From Dyella_A sp050749815 (GTDB taxonomy: Bacteria > Pseudomonadota > Gammaproteobacteria > Xanthomonadales > Rhodanobacteraceae), in NCBI RefSeq assembly GCF_050749815.1, contig NZ_CP192735.1:1922001-1986000 (forward strand): a stretch of DNA of 64,000 nt, given 5' to 3'. Numbering within the stretch: the first letter of the stretch is position 1; each line of letters begins with the position of its first letter. A model generated the notes under the pieces. The model was not told the DNA's origin. It saw only the letters and a list, made by a program, of their open reading frames with translations, and did no database searches. Both the position numbers and the translations under genes were made by a program. This document shows, in pieces, positions 34,278 to 41,729 of the stretch.

Positions 34278-35519
34278 ATGCGCATTGCAGTCATCGGCGG
34301 CGGTATCTCGGGCATGGCTTCGGCGTGGTTGTTGTCGCGCGAGCATCAGGTGGACCTGTACGAAGCCAACGCCTACATCGGCGGCCACACGCATACCCAC
34401 GACGTCAGCTCGAACGGCCGCCCCTACGCGGTGGACAGCGGCTTCATCGTGTTCAATCCGGACAACTACCCGCTGCTGAGCCGGCTATTCGCCGAGCTCG
34501 GCGTGGACTCGCAGCCCACCACCATGAGCTTCGCCGTGCACGACGAGGCGAGCGGCTTCGAGTACGGCACCACCACCGTCGATGCGCTGTTCTGCCAGCG
34601 CCGCAACCTGCTCTCGCCGGCCTTCTACGGCATGGTGCGCGACCTCACCCGGTTCTACCGCGAGTCGCCGGCGCTGCTGCAAACCGCTGACGCCGGCCCG
34701 ACGCTGGGCGACTACCTGCGCGAGCACCGCTACGGTGCGATGTTCCGCGACCGCCATATCGTGCCGATGGCCTCTGCGCTGTGGTCCTCGCCCAGCGACA
34801 AGGTGCTCGATTTCCCCGCGCGCTATCTCGTGCAGTTCATGGCCAACCACCACATGCTGCAGATCGAGGGCCGGCCGCAGTGGCGCGTGGTGCGCGGCGG
34901 CTCCACCCGCTACGTCGACGCCCTGCGCAAGCGCTGGAACGTGACCGAACGCATCGCCTGTCCCGTGCATGAAGTGCACCGCCACGCCGACGGTGTGGAG
35001 GTGGTGAGCCTGCTCGGCAGCGAGCGCTACGACCAGGTGGTGCTGGCCTGCCACAGCGACGAGGCGCTGGCGATGCTCGCCGCCCCCACGGCTGCGGAAA
35101 GCGAGGTGCTTGGCGCGATCCGCTACCAGGAAAACGACACCGTGCTGCACACCGACACGCGCCTGCTGCCGCATCGGCGCAAGGCGTGGTCGGCGTGGAA
35201 CGTGCTGATCCCCGCCTCGCCCACCGAAGCCTGCACGGTGACCTACTGCATGAACCTGCTGCAGTCGCTGGATGCGCAGGACACCTTCTGCGTGTCGCTC
35301 AACTGCACCGACCGGATCGACCCGGACAAGATCCTGCGCCGCATGCGCTATGCGCACCCCGAATACAGCCACGCCTCTGTCGCCGCGCAGCAGCGCAAGG
35401 GCGAGATCCAGGGCAAGGACCGCATCTGGTACGCCGGCGCCTACTGGGGCTGGGGTTTCCACGAGGACGGCATGCGCAGCGCGGTGGAAGTGACCCGCGC
35501 GCTAGGAGTGCAGTGGTGA
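34278..35519 (+). CDS. FAD-dependent amine-oxidase-like oxidoreductase (COG2907 type)
   Basis: A 413-residue flavoprotein. The N-terminal dinucleotide-binding motif is VIGGGISGMASAWLL (5-19), followed by YEANAYIGGHTHTHDV, which places the FAD ribose. The C-terminal GRIWYAGAYWGWGFHEDGM-like end (here KDRIWYAGAYWGWGFHEDGM) contacts the flavin. It resembles the predicted NAD/FAD-binding family that accompanies DUF1365 and Cfa genes in many proteobacteria. In Rhodobacter, members of this group take part in singlet-oxygen response and modified fatty acid (furan-type) formation, as far as I recall. AGGAA lies 5-9 bases upstream of the start. The stop overlaps the DUF1365 start (GTGA). The substrate here is inferred to be a membrane acyl chain. 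Confidence 0.87.
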   Translation: MRIAVIGGGISGMASAWLLSREHQVDLYEANAYIGGHTHTHDVSSNGRPYAVDSGFIVFNPDNYPLLSRLFAELGVDSQPTTMSFAVHDEASGFEYGTTTVDALFCQRRNLLSPAFYGMVRDLTRFYRESPALLQTADAGPTLGDYLREHRYGAMFRDRHIVPMASALWSSPSDKVLDFPARYLVQFMANHHMLQIEGRPQWRVVRGGSTRYVDALRKRWNVTERIACPVHEVHRHADGVEVVSLLGSERYDQVVLACHSDEALAMLAAPTAAESEVLGAIRYQENDTVLHTDTRLLPHRRKAWSAWNVLIPASPTEACTVTYCMNLLQSLDAQDTFCVSLNCTDRIDPDKILRRMRYAHPEYSHASVAAQQRKGEIQGKDRIWYAGAYWGWGFHEDGMRSAVEVTRALGVQW

Positions 35520-36367
35520 CCTCGGCCCTGCGCCAACCGGTGGTCGCCCCGTCACCGGCTTCCGGGATCGTCCGCGAGGACGCCGAAGCCGCATACGCAG
35601 CGCAACCTCTGGCGAGCGCCATCTACGAAGGCTGGGTGCGCCATCGGCGCCATGCGCCGCGCGCCCATGCGTTCCGCTACCGCATGGTGATGCTGTACCT
35701 GGATCTGGCCGAGCTGCCCACGCTGTTCGCACGGCGCTGGCTGTGGTCGAGCGATCGCCGCAACGTGGCCGAGTTCCGCCGCAGCGACTACCTCGGCCCG
35801 GTGGAGCTTCCGCTGGACGAAGCCGTGCGCCGACGTGTGGCCGAACACACCGGCACGCGCCCGACCGGCCCGATCCGTCTGCTCACCCACCTGCGCTACG
35901 GCGGCCATGTGTTCAACCCGGTGAGCTTCTACTACTGCTACGCCGCGGACGGCCGCACGCTGGAAACCATCGTCGCCGAGATCACCAACACGCCGTGGAA
36001 GGAGCGCCATGCCTACGTGCTGCCGCTCGCCGAGGGCCGCACGCGCGGCACGGTGGCGGCCTGGGCGTTCGACAAGACCTTCCACGTGTCGCCCTTCATG
36101 CCGATGGCGCGTCGCTACGACTGGCGCTTCAGCATCCCGGGCGACGTGTTGCGCGTACATATGAATGTGCTCGACGGCGACCGTCGCGACTTCGACGCCA
36201 CGCTGGTGCTGGAACGCCGGCCGCTGGACGGCGCCGGGCTGGCCCGCGTGCTGTGGCGCTACCCGCTGATGACGCTACAGGTGGTGTGGGCGATCCACTG
36301 GCAGGCCCTGAAGCTGTGGCTCACGCGCAACCCTGTTTACGACCATCCCAAGCATCACGAGAACTGA
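35516..36367 (+). CDS. DUF1365 protein (COG3496), fatty-acid-modification cluster
   Basis: A 283-residue DUF1365 protein. Typical features are IYEGWVRHRRHAPRAHAFRY, then LYLDLAELPTLF, HLRYGGHVFNPVSFYYCY, EITNTPWKERHAYVLP and FDKTFHVSPFMPM. It has no recognised cofactor motif; members are always found with the COG2907 flavoprotein and Cfa-like enzymes. The start is the second of two GTG codons (35516), which overlaps the previous stop by 4 bp and has AGGAG 7 bases upstream. The open frame extends far upstream but that part lies inside the flavoprotein gene. A role in acyl-chain modification is inferred from the cluster; the reaction is not known to me. Confidence 0.88.
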   Translation: MTSALRQPVVAPSPASGIVREDAEAAYAAQPLASAIYEGWVRHRRHAPRAHAFRYRMVMLYLDLAELPTLFARRWLWSSDRRNVAEFRRSDYLGPVELPLDEAVRRRVAEHTGTRPTGPIRLLTHLRYGGHVFNPVSFYYCYAADGRTLETIVAEITNTPWKERHAYVLPLAEGRTRGTVAAWAFDKTFHVSPFMPMARRYDWRFSIPGDVLRVHMNVLDGDRRDFDATLVLERRPLDGAGLARVLWRYPLMTLQVVWAIHWQALKLWLTRNPVYDHPKHHEN

Positions 36368-36371
36368 CCCC

Positions 36372-37673
36372 ATGGATATCGAACTGAGCACCGCCGCCGA
36401 GGAGATGCCGGCCATCGCCACGCAGCCGGGCAGTCTTGAGCGCCTGCTGCGCGGCCGCCTGCTGGCGCAGATGGGCCAGCTCAAGGGCTGCCGCCTCACG
36501 CTGGACGACGCGGTCGATTCGGTGGAACTGGGCACACCGATCGACGGCGAAGAACCGCTGCGCGTGCACCTGCGCGTGCTCGATCCGCGCTTCTACCGGC
36601 TGGTGGCCGCCAACGGCAGCGTGGGCGCCGGCGAGGCCTACATCGAAGGCATGTGGCACTGCGACGACCTGGTGGCGCTGATCCGCATCATGGTGCGCAA
36701 CCGCGACCTGCTCGACGGCATGGAAAGCGGCCTCGCCCGCCTCGGCGGACTGGCGATGAAAGCGTGGCACGCGCTCAACCGCAACACGCGCTCGGGCAGC
36801 CGGCGCAACATCGCGGCGCACTACGACCTGGGCAACAACCTGTTCGGCCTGTTCCTGTCGAAGGACCTGATGTACTCCTCGGCGATCTACGCCGACGAGA
36901 GCGAGTCGCTGGAGACCGCCTCCACCCGCAAGCTCGACCGCATCTGCCAGAAGCTGGACCTGTCGCCCGCCGACCACGTACTGGAGATCGGCACCGGCTG
37001 GGGCGGCTTCGCCATCCATGCCGCCCGGCATTACGGCTGCCGCGTCACCACCACCACCATTTCGCGCGAGCAGTTCGACTTGGCCACCCAGCGCGTGGCC
37101 GAGGCCGGGCTGGGCGACCGGATCGAGATCCTGCTCAACGACTACCGCGACCTCACCGGCCGCTACGACAAGCTGGTGTCGATCGAGATGATCGAGGCAA
37201 TCGGCGCCGAATTCATGCCGACCTACTTCGGCGCCATCTCGCGCCTGCTCAAGCACGACGGCATGGCGCTGATCCAGGCCATCACCATCGAGGATCATCG
37301 CTACGAGCAGGCGCTGAAGTCGGTGGACTACATCAAGCGCTACATCTTCCCGGGCAGCTTCATCCCGTCGGTGAGCGCGATGCTCGGTGCCGCCGGTCAT
37401 TCCAGCGACCTGCGCCTGTTCCACCTCGAGGACATCGGCCCGAGTTACGCGCTGACTCTCAAGGCGTGGCGCGAGCGCTTACTGGGCCGCCGCAGCGAGG
37501 TCATGCAGGCCGGCTACGACGAGCGCTTCATCCGCATGTGGGAGTTCTATCTCGCCTACTGCGAGGGCGGCTTCCGCGAGCGCTCGATCGGCAACGTGCA
37601 GATGCTGCTGACGCGCCCGGGTTGCCGCCGCGCCTCGTACCTGCCCGACCTGCCCTCTTCGGCGGCGGCCTGA
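36372..37673 (+). CDS. Cyclopropane-fatty-acyl-phospholipid synthase-like methyltransferase (paralogue 1)
   Basis: A 433-residue SAM-dependent enzyme of the Cfa family, methylating double bonds of phospholipid acyl chains. The N-terminal lipid-binding domain (about 20-150) precedes HYDLGNNLFGLFLSKDLMYS, the AdoMet motif LEIGTGWGGFAIHAA and the Cfa end segment YIKRYIFPGSFIPSVSAML. Aligned by eye with E. coli Cfa, two bicarbonate-site residues differ: Cys139 is Ser in MYSSAIY and His266 is Gln in LIQAITIED, while the Glu in SIEMIEAIG is kept. This Q-A-I-T-I subgroup is common but distinct from classical Cfa. It follows DUF1365 by 4 bp. Product chemistry (cyclopropane versus branched methyl) is open. 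Confidence 0.9.
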   Translation: MDIELSTAAEEMPAIATQPGSLERLLRGRLLAQMGQLKGCRLTLDDAVDSVELGTPIDGEEPLRVHLRVLDPRFYRLVAANGSVGAGEAYIEGMWHCDDLVALIRIMVRNRDLLDGMESGLARLGGLAMKAWHALNRNTRSGSRRNIAAHYDLGNNLFGLFLSKDLMYSSAIYADESESLETASTRKLDRICQKLDLSPADHVLEIGTGWGGFAIHAARHYGCRVTTTTISREQFDLATQRVAEAGLGDRIEILLNDYRDLTGRYDKLVSIEMIEAIGAEFMPTYFGAISRLLKHDGMALIQAITIEDHRYEQALKSVDYIKRYIFPGSFIPSVSAMLGAAGHSSDLRLFHLEDIGPSYALTLKAWRERLLGRRSEVMQAGYDERFIRMWEFYLAYCEGGFRERSIGNVQMLLTRPGCRRASYLPDLPSSAAA

Positions 37674-37683
37674 CGGTGTGCCG

Positions 37684-38235
37684 ATGAAAGTCTGGGCCAA
37701 CGCCATCGGCTACCAGCTGGTCTGGTTTGCCGCCGTGTGGGGTGCGGCCACCGGCTACTGGTGGTTGGCGCCGCTGGCGCTGGTTCCGTTTGCCGCCTGG
37801 TACCTGAGCCGGCCGGACGGGCGCATCGACGCGTGGCTGATGCCGGTGGCGGTGCTTATCGGCATCGCGCTGGATTCCACGCTCGCGGCCAGCGACCTGG
37901 TGGCGTACGCGTCGGCCGTGCCGTTACCGAACGCGGCGCCGGTGTGGATCATTGCGATCTGGGCGGCGTTCTCGCTGACCCTGCGGCACAGCTTTCGCTT
38001 CCTGCATGGCCGGCTGCCGCTGGCGGCCGCGCTGGGCGCAGTCGGCGCACCACTGGCCTATCTCGGCGCTGCGCGAGGTTGGCACGCCGTGGCCTTTCCG
38101 CGAGGCAGCACGCCGGCAGTGATCGCGCTGGGCGCCGGCTGGCTCATTGCGATGCCGACACTCATTGCGATAGCGCAGCGTTTCGAGCGCCGGCGCACCA
38201 CTTCTTCGACAGGGAATCCCGTGCATGTGGCATGA
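37684..38235 (+). CDS. DUF2878 membrane protein
   Basis: A 183-residue inner-membrane protein with about five or six hydrophobic segments (WANAIGYQLVWFAAVWGAAT, then APLALVPFAAWYL, LMPVAVLIGIALDSTL, VWIIAIWAAFSLTL, and AVIALGAGWLIAMPTLIA). It matches the DUF2878 family, which regularly neighbours DUF1295 and Cfa genes. The start at 37684 (ATG) is preferred to the GTG at 37678, though neither has a strong ribosome site; the gene lies 10 bp after the Cfa-like gene, so translation may be coupled. It overlaps DUF1295 by 11 bp. Function unknown; perhaps scaffolding or lipid handling in the membrane. Confidence 0.85.
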   Translation: MKVWANAIGYQLVWFAAVWGAATGYWWLAPLALVPFAAWYLSRPDGRIDAWLMPVAVLIGIALDSTLAASDLVAYASAVPLPNAAPVWIIAIWAAFSLTLRHSFRFLHGRLPLAAALGAVGAPLAYLGAARGWHAVAFPRGSTPAVIALGAGWLIAMPTLIAIAQRFERRRTTSSTGNPVHVA

Positions 38236-39025
38236 CGTCTGGTGGCAAATCTTAACCGTGTGGCTGGTCACCGCTGCGGCCATGACGGCAGGCTGGTTCG
38301 TGCAGTACCGCACGCGCAACGCCACGTTGGTGGATGCGATCTGGACCGCGACGATGGGGCTGAGCGCGGTGTTCTATGCCGCCGTCGGCTCGGGATCGCC
38401 GGCCCTGCGTGGGCTGCTGGCGCTGCTCGGCGGGCTGTGGGCGCTGCGGCTGTTCCTGCACCTGCTGCACCGTATCCGCACCGAGGACGAGGACGGCCGT
38501 TACCGGTACTTACGCCAGCACTGGCGGGACAACCAGGCGAAGTTCTTCGGCTTCTTCCAGGCGCAGGCGCTGTTCACCGCGATCTTCTCGCTGCCCTTTC
38601 TCGCCGTGGCGGCAAACCCGGGCGACGGCACGGCCTCGTTGATGATCCTTGGCACGCTGGTATGGCTCGGCAGCCTGTATGGCGAATCGATCGCCGACCG
38701 CCAACTGGCACGCTTCCGCGAAGATCCGGCCAATCGCGGCCGTACGTGCCGCGCGGGCCTGTGGCGCTATTCGCGACACCCGAACTACTTCTTCGAATGG
38801 ACGCACTGGTTCGCCTATGTGTTGCTGGCGTGGGGCTCACCGCTGGCCTGGCTAGCGTGGCTGGGGCCGGTGCTGATGCTGGTGTCGCTGTATCGCGTGA
38901 CCGGCATTCCGTTCACCGAGGCGCAGGCGCTGCGCAGCCGCGGCGATGACTATCGCCGCTACCAGCGCGCCACCAGCCCCTTCATCCCGTGGTTCCCGAA
39001 AGCTGAGGATCGACCCCATGACTGA
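38225..39025 (+). CDS. DUF1295 membrane protein (steroid 5-alpha-reductase-like fold)
   Basis: A 266-residue polytopic membrane protein of the DUF1295 family, related to steroid 5-alpha reductases and isoprenylcysteine methyltransferases. Family marks are NATLVDAIWTATMGLS near the start, RYRYLRQHWRDNQAKFFGFF in the middle, and the C-terminal LWRYSRHPNYFFEWTHWFAY, followed by the charged end RRYQRATSPFIPWFPK. The RHPNYFFEW motif is where relatives bind a nucleotide or SAM cofactor. It overlaps DUF2878 upstream (11 bp) and the second Cfa-like gene downstream (8 bp), so the three are tightly coupled. A reductase role on an acyl or isoprenoid lipid is inferred. Confidence 0.88.
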   Translation: MWHDVWWQILTVWLVTAAAMTAGWFVQYRTRNATLVDAIWTATMGLSAVFYAAVGSGSPALRGLLALLGGLWALRLFLHLLHRIRTEDEDGRYRYLRQHWRDNQAKFFGFFQAQALFTAIFSLPFLAVAANPGDGTASLMILGTLVWLGSLYGESIADRQLARFREDPANRGRTCRAGLWRYSRHPNYFFEWTHWFAYVLLAWGSPLAWLAWLGPVLMLVSLYRVTGIPFTEAQALRSRGDDYRRYQRATSPFIPWFPKAEDRPHD

Positions 39026-40106
39026 CACTCTCGCCTTGAACGCCGACGCCATCGAGCAGACCGAGGAGCGGGGGCTGACGCGCCTGGCCGAGCGCGGACT
39101 GATCCCGGACAGCTTGTTGCGGCTGGGCATCCGCCGGCTGTGCGCGCAGCGCCTGCGCGAGGAGCGCGCGGGCGGAGCGGAAGCCACCTGGCAGCGCTTT
39201 CGCGACCAGCTCCAGCAGCTGCGCCAGAGCCCGCTGGCCCTCCACACCGATGCGGCCAATCGCCAGCATTACGAGTTGCCGCCGCGCTTCTTCGAACTGT
39301 GCCTGGGCGAGCGTCTGAAGTATTCGAGCTGCTACTACCCGCTTGGCAGCGAAACGCTCGACGAGGCCGAAGAAAAGATGCTCGCGCTTTACAGCGAGCG
39401 CGCCGAGCTGGTCGACGGACAGCAGATTCTCGAGCTCGGCTGCGGCTGGGGTTCGCTCACGCTGTGGATGGCCGAGCACTATCCCGCCTCCCTCATCACC
39501 GCCGTCTCCAACTCACGCCCGCAACGCGAACACATCGAGGCTCGCTGCCGCGAGCGCGGGCTGCACAACGTGCGAGTGATTACCGAGGACGTGAATCGGC
39601 TCGAGCTCGATCCGGCGCAGTTCGATCGCGTGGTGTCGGTAGAGATGTTCGAACACGTGCGCAATTACCAGATGCTGCTGCAGCGCATCTCCGGTTGGTT
39701 GCGCCCTGGCGGCAAGCTTTTCGTACACATCTTCTGCCACCGCGAACTGATGTACCCGTTCGAGACCGAGCGCGACGACGACTGGATGGGCCGCCACTTC
39801 TTCACCGGCGGCCTGATGCCGGCGGCGGATACCTTCATGCATTTCCAACAGCACATGGTGATCGAACAGCAGTGGCGCCTGTCCGGCACCCACTACGAAA
39901 AGACCTCCAACCACTGGCTGGCCAACCAGGACGCTCACCGCGAGGAAATCCTCAAGGTACTGGCGGGCACCTACGGCGAGCAGGCCGCGAATCTTTGGCA
40001 CCAGCGCTGGCGCATGTTCTGGATGGCCTGCGCGGAGCTGTTCGGTTTCGATGACGGCAACGAGTGGTTGGTCGGGCATTACCGGTTCCAGCGCCGCTCC
40101 GACTGA
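39018..40106 (+). CDS. Cfa-family SAM-dependent methyltransferase (paralogue 2)
   Basis: A 362-residue, shorter Cfa-like enzyme. It has an N-terminal helical part (ERGLTRLAERGLIPDSLLRL), then HYELPPRFFELCLGERLKYS, AdoMet motif LELGCGWGSLTLWMAEHY, SVEMFEHVRNYQ, and KLFVHIFCH, which keeps the His that paralogue 1 lacks. The C-terminal region HYEKTSNHWLANQDAHREEI is typical of the short COG2230 group found beside DUF1295. The two paralogues are clearly not recent duplicates. The start at 39018 has AGGAT 8 bases upstream. It is the last gene of the operon, 25 bp before a strong terminator. It probably methylates unsaturated phospholipid acyl chains; the exact product is unknown. Confidence 0.9.
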   Translation: MTDTLALNADAIEQTEERGLTRLAERGLIPDSLLRLGIRRLCAQRLREERAGGAEATWQRFRDQLQQLRQSPLALHTDAANRQHYELPPRFFELCLGERLKYSSCYYPLGSETLDEAEEKMLALYSERAELVDGQQILELGCGWGSLTLWMAEHYPASLITAVSNSRPQREHIEARCRERGLHNVRVITEDVNRLELDPAQFDRVVSVEMFEHVRNYQMLLQRISGWLRPGGKLFVHIFCHRELMYPFETERDDDWMGRHFFTGGLMPAADTFMHFQQHMVIEQQWRLSGTHYEKTSNHWLANQDAHREEILKVLAGTYGEQAANLWHQRWRMFWMACAELFGFDDGNEWLVGHYRFQRRSD

Positions 40107-40130
40107 TCGAATCGCCCCGCTAAGACGAGA

Positions 40131-40155
40131 AAAGCCCGGCTTGCCCGGGCTTTTT
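40131..40155 (+). terminator. Terminator of the lipid operon
   Basis: 9-bp stem AAAGCCCGG/CCGGGCTTT around CTTGC, followed by TTTTTC. A good rho-independent terminator 24 bases after the second Cfa-like gene. The next 120 bases hold no gene. Confidence 0.88.
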
Positions 40156-40276
40156 CTTGCGATGTCGTTAAGAGACCCCAGCTGCCTTGCCGTAGCCATC
40201 TTCAAGGCCGTGCGTTGAGGTCACGCCGGGGATCTTATGCCGCGGTGGCGGAGCATGAGGCGGGAGCCAAAAGAAA

Positions 40277-40298
40277 AAGCCCGGCAGATGCCGGGCTT
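40277..40298 (-). terminator. Terminator of OmpA copy A
   Basis: 10-bp stem AAGCCCGGCA/TGCCGGGCTT with a 2-base loop; reading leftwards it ends in TTTTTCTTTTGG. It lies 24 bases after the stop of copy A. Confidence 0.85.
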
Positions 40299-40321
40299 CT
40301 TCATGGGTACGACAGAGGTTC

Positions 40322-41461
40322 TTACTGCTGAACCTGCAGCTCCGTGCGACGGTTGCGGGCGCGACCGGCATCCGTGTCGTTCGTGTCGACCGGATCGTTC
40401 TCGCCGTGGCCGATCGGACCTTCCAGGCGGCTCGCGTCGATACCATGCGCCGTCAGGTAGTCGTACACGATCTGCGCGCGACGCTCCGACAGGCTCTGGT
40501 TGTACGCATCCGTACCCTTCGAGTCGGTGTAACCGGCCACCGTCACCTTCACCTGCGGGTAGCGCTGCAGCGTGTCCACCGCCTGATCCAGGATCGCGAT
40601 CGAGTCCGCGGTCGGCTCGGCCAGCGCCTTGCCGATCTCGTCCGCCTTCACGTGACCCTTCTTCGGGTAGTCGAACTTGAAGTTCACACCACGCAGGTCG
40701 ATCACCACCTTCTGCGGGCAACCGTCCGGACCGACGATCGTGCCTGCCGGCGTCGCCGGGCACTTGTCGTCACAGTCGTTCACCTGGTCACCGTCACTGT
40801 CCAGCGTCGAGCAGTCCGGGGCGGCCGGAGCCGGCGCAGCGGCCGGAGCCGGGGGAGCCGGCGGCGCGCCGAAGCGCGACACGATGCTGAAGCCCAGGAA
40901 CCAGTCACCGTAGCCATCCTGCGCCGGCTGGCTCTTGTTGTCCCAGTCGTAGCGGTAGCCGGTCTCGATGCGCACGTCCGAGCTGTCGGTGATCGTCTTG
41001 GACACGCCCACACCCAGCTCAGCCGCCGGCGAGAAGCCCTGGTCGCCACGGTTGTGGTGGTTGCTGCCCATCACGCCGGCCAGCAGGTACGGACGCCAGG
41101 CGTTCCAGTCACCGCTGTAGAAACGAGCGGCTACGCCGAAGCTGTTGTTCGACCAGTTACCGCCGCCCACCGCCGAATCCACGTCACGCTTGGTGCGGTC
41201 GGCAAAAATGTCGATCGAGGCATTCGGCGAAATGAAGCGGCCCACGCCCAGACCGTAGTAAATCTGACGGCTGTTCGTGTTGCGGTCGGTGTCGTTGTAA
41301 TAGCCACCGATGGTCGGGGCGATATACCAGCGGTCATCGTAGCTCGACGAGCTCATGCTCGGCGCGCTGTCCGCCGGCGCCGGTGCCGCGTCCTGCGCGT
41401 GAACGGCACCCACGCCGCCCAGGGCCAAAGCAATCAGAAAATACAAGCCCTTACGTTTCAT
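40322..41461 (-). CDS. OmpA-family outer membrane porin, tandem copy A
   Basis: A 379-residue outer-membrane protein. It has a signal peptide (MKRKGLYFLIALALGGVGAV, cleaved at VHA|QD), a short Ala/Pro linker and an eight-strand OmpA-type barrel (about 40-200). A Pro/Ala hinge (APPAPPAPAAAPAPAAPDC) leads to one thrombospondin type-3-like calcium repeat (DSDGDQVNDCDDKCPATPAG). The periplasmic OmpA peptidoglycan-binding domain follows, with VTVAGYTDSKGTDAYNQSLS, ERRAQIVYDYL and RARNRRTELQVQQ. It anchors the outer membrane to the wall. The start at 41461 has AGGAGACACCTG upstream (GGAG about 10 bases away). It encodes the same protein as the gene at 41749, as far as can be seen, but with a different upstream region, so expression may differ. 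Confidence 0.95.
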   Translation of the reverse strand: MKRKGLYFLIALALGGVGAVHAQDAAPAPADSAPSMSSSSYDDRWYIAPTIGGYYNDTDRNTNSRQIYYGLGVGRFISPNASIDIFADRTKRDVDSAVGGGNWSNNSFGVAARFYSGDWNAWRPYLLAGVMGSNHHNRGDQGFSPAAELGVGVSKTITDSSDVRIETGYRYDWDNKSQPAQDGYGDWFLGFSIVSRFGAPPAPPAPAAAPAPAAPDCSTLDSDGDQVNDCDDKCPATPAGTIVGPDGCPQKVVIDLRGVNFKFDYPKKGHVKADEIGKALAEPTADSIAILDQAVDTLQRYPQVKVTVAGYTDSKGTDAYNQSLSERRAQIVYDYLTAHGIDASRLEGPIGHGENDPVDTNDTDAGRARNRRTELQVQQ

Positions 41462-41699
41462 CAGGTGTCTCCTTTGATTATTGGTTTTCGCGTCCATTCC
41501 ACATCAGACGGAAATCGCGCGTCAGAACAAAACTCAAACAGATAGGGCCTTGCGGCCCTTTGCTTGACCTTCCTGCCGCAAGCGCGAGGAAGTGTATCAA
41601 AACCGTTAAATAGTGGAATGCAGTTCACATTGGCTCGACACACGCTGGTGAGGCCTTGTTCAGGAACCGCGCTATCCCCCTTCGGCTTATTCCGAAAAA

Positions 41700-41729
41700 G
41701 AAGAAGCCCGGCAGATGCCGGGCTTCTTC
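41700..41729 (-). terminator. Terminator of OmpA copy B
   Basis: 14-bp stem GAAGAAGCCCGGCA/TGCCGGGCTTCTTC around GA; reading leftwards it runs into TTTTTCGG. Its core is the same hairpin as that of copy A, duplicated with the gene. The 85 bases before it (41619-41703) show nothing further. Confidence 0.85.

Larger units (their letters stand above)
40277..41474. repeat. Tandem duplication unit, copy A
   Basis: A 1198-bp segment identical to 41704-42901 except for one base seen (C41378 against T42805, silent). It spans the terminator hairpin, the whole OmpA-family gene and the ribosome-site region up to GGTGTCTCCTT. The flanks differ abruptly on both sides. The offset between copies is 1427 bp. 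Confidence 0.93.
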
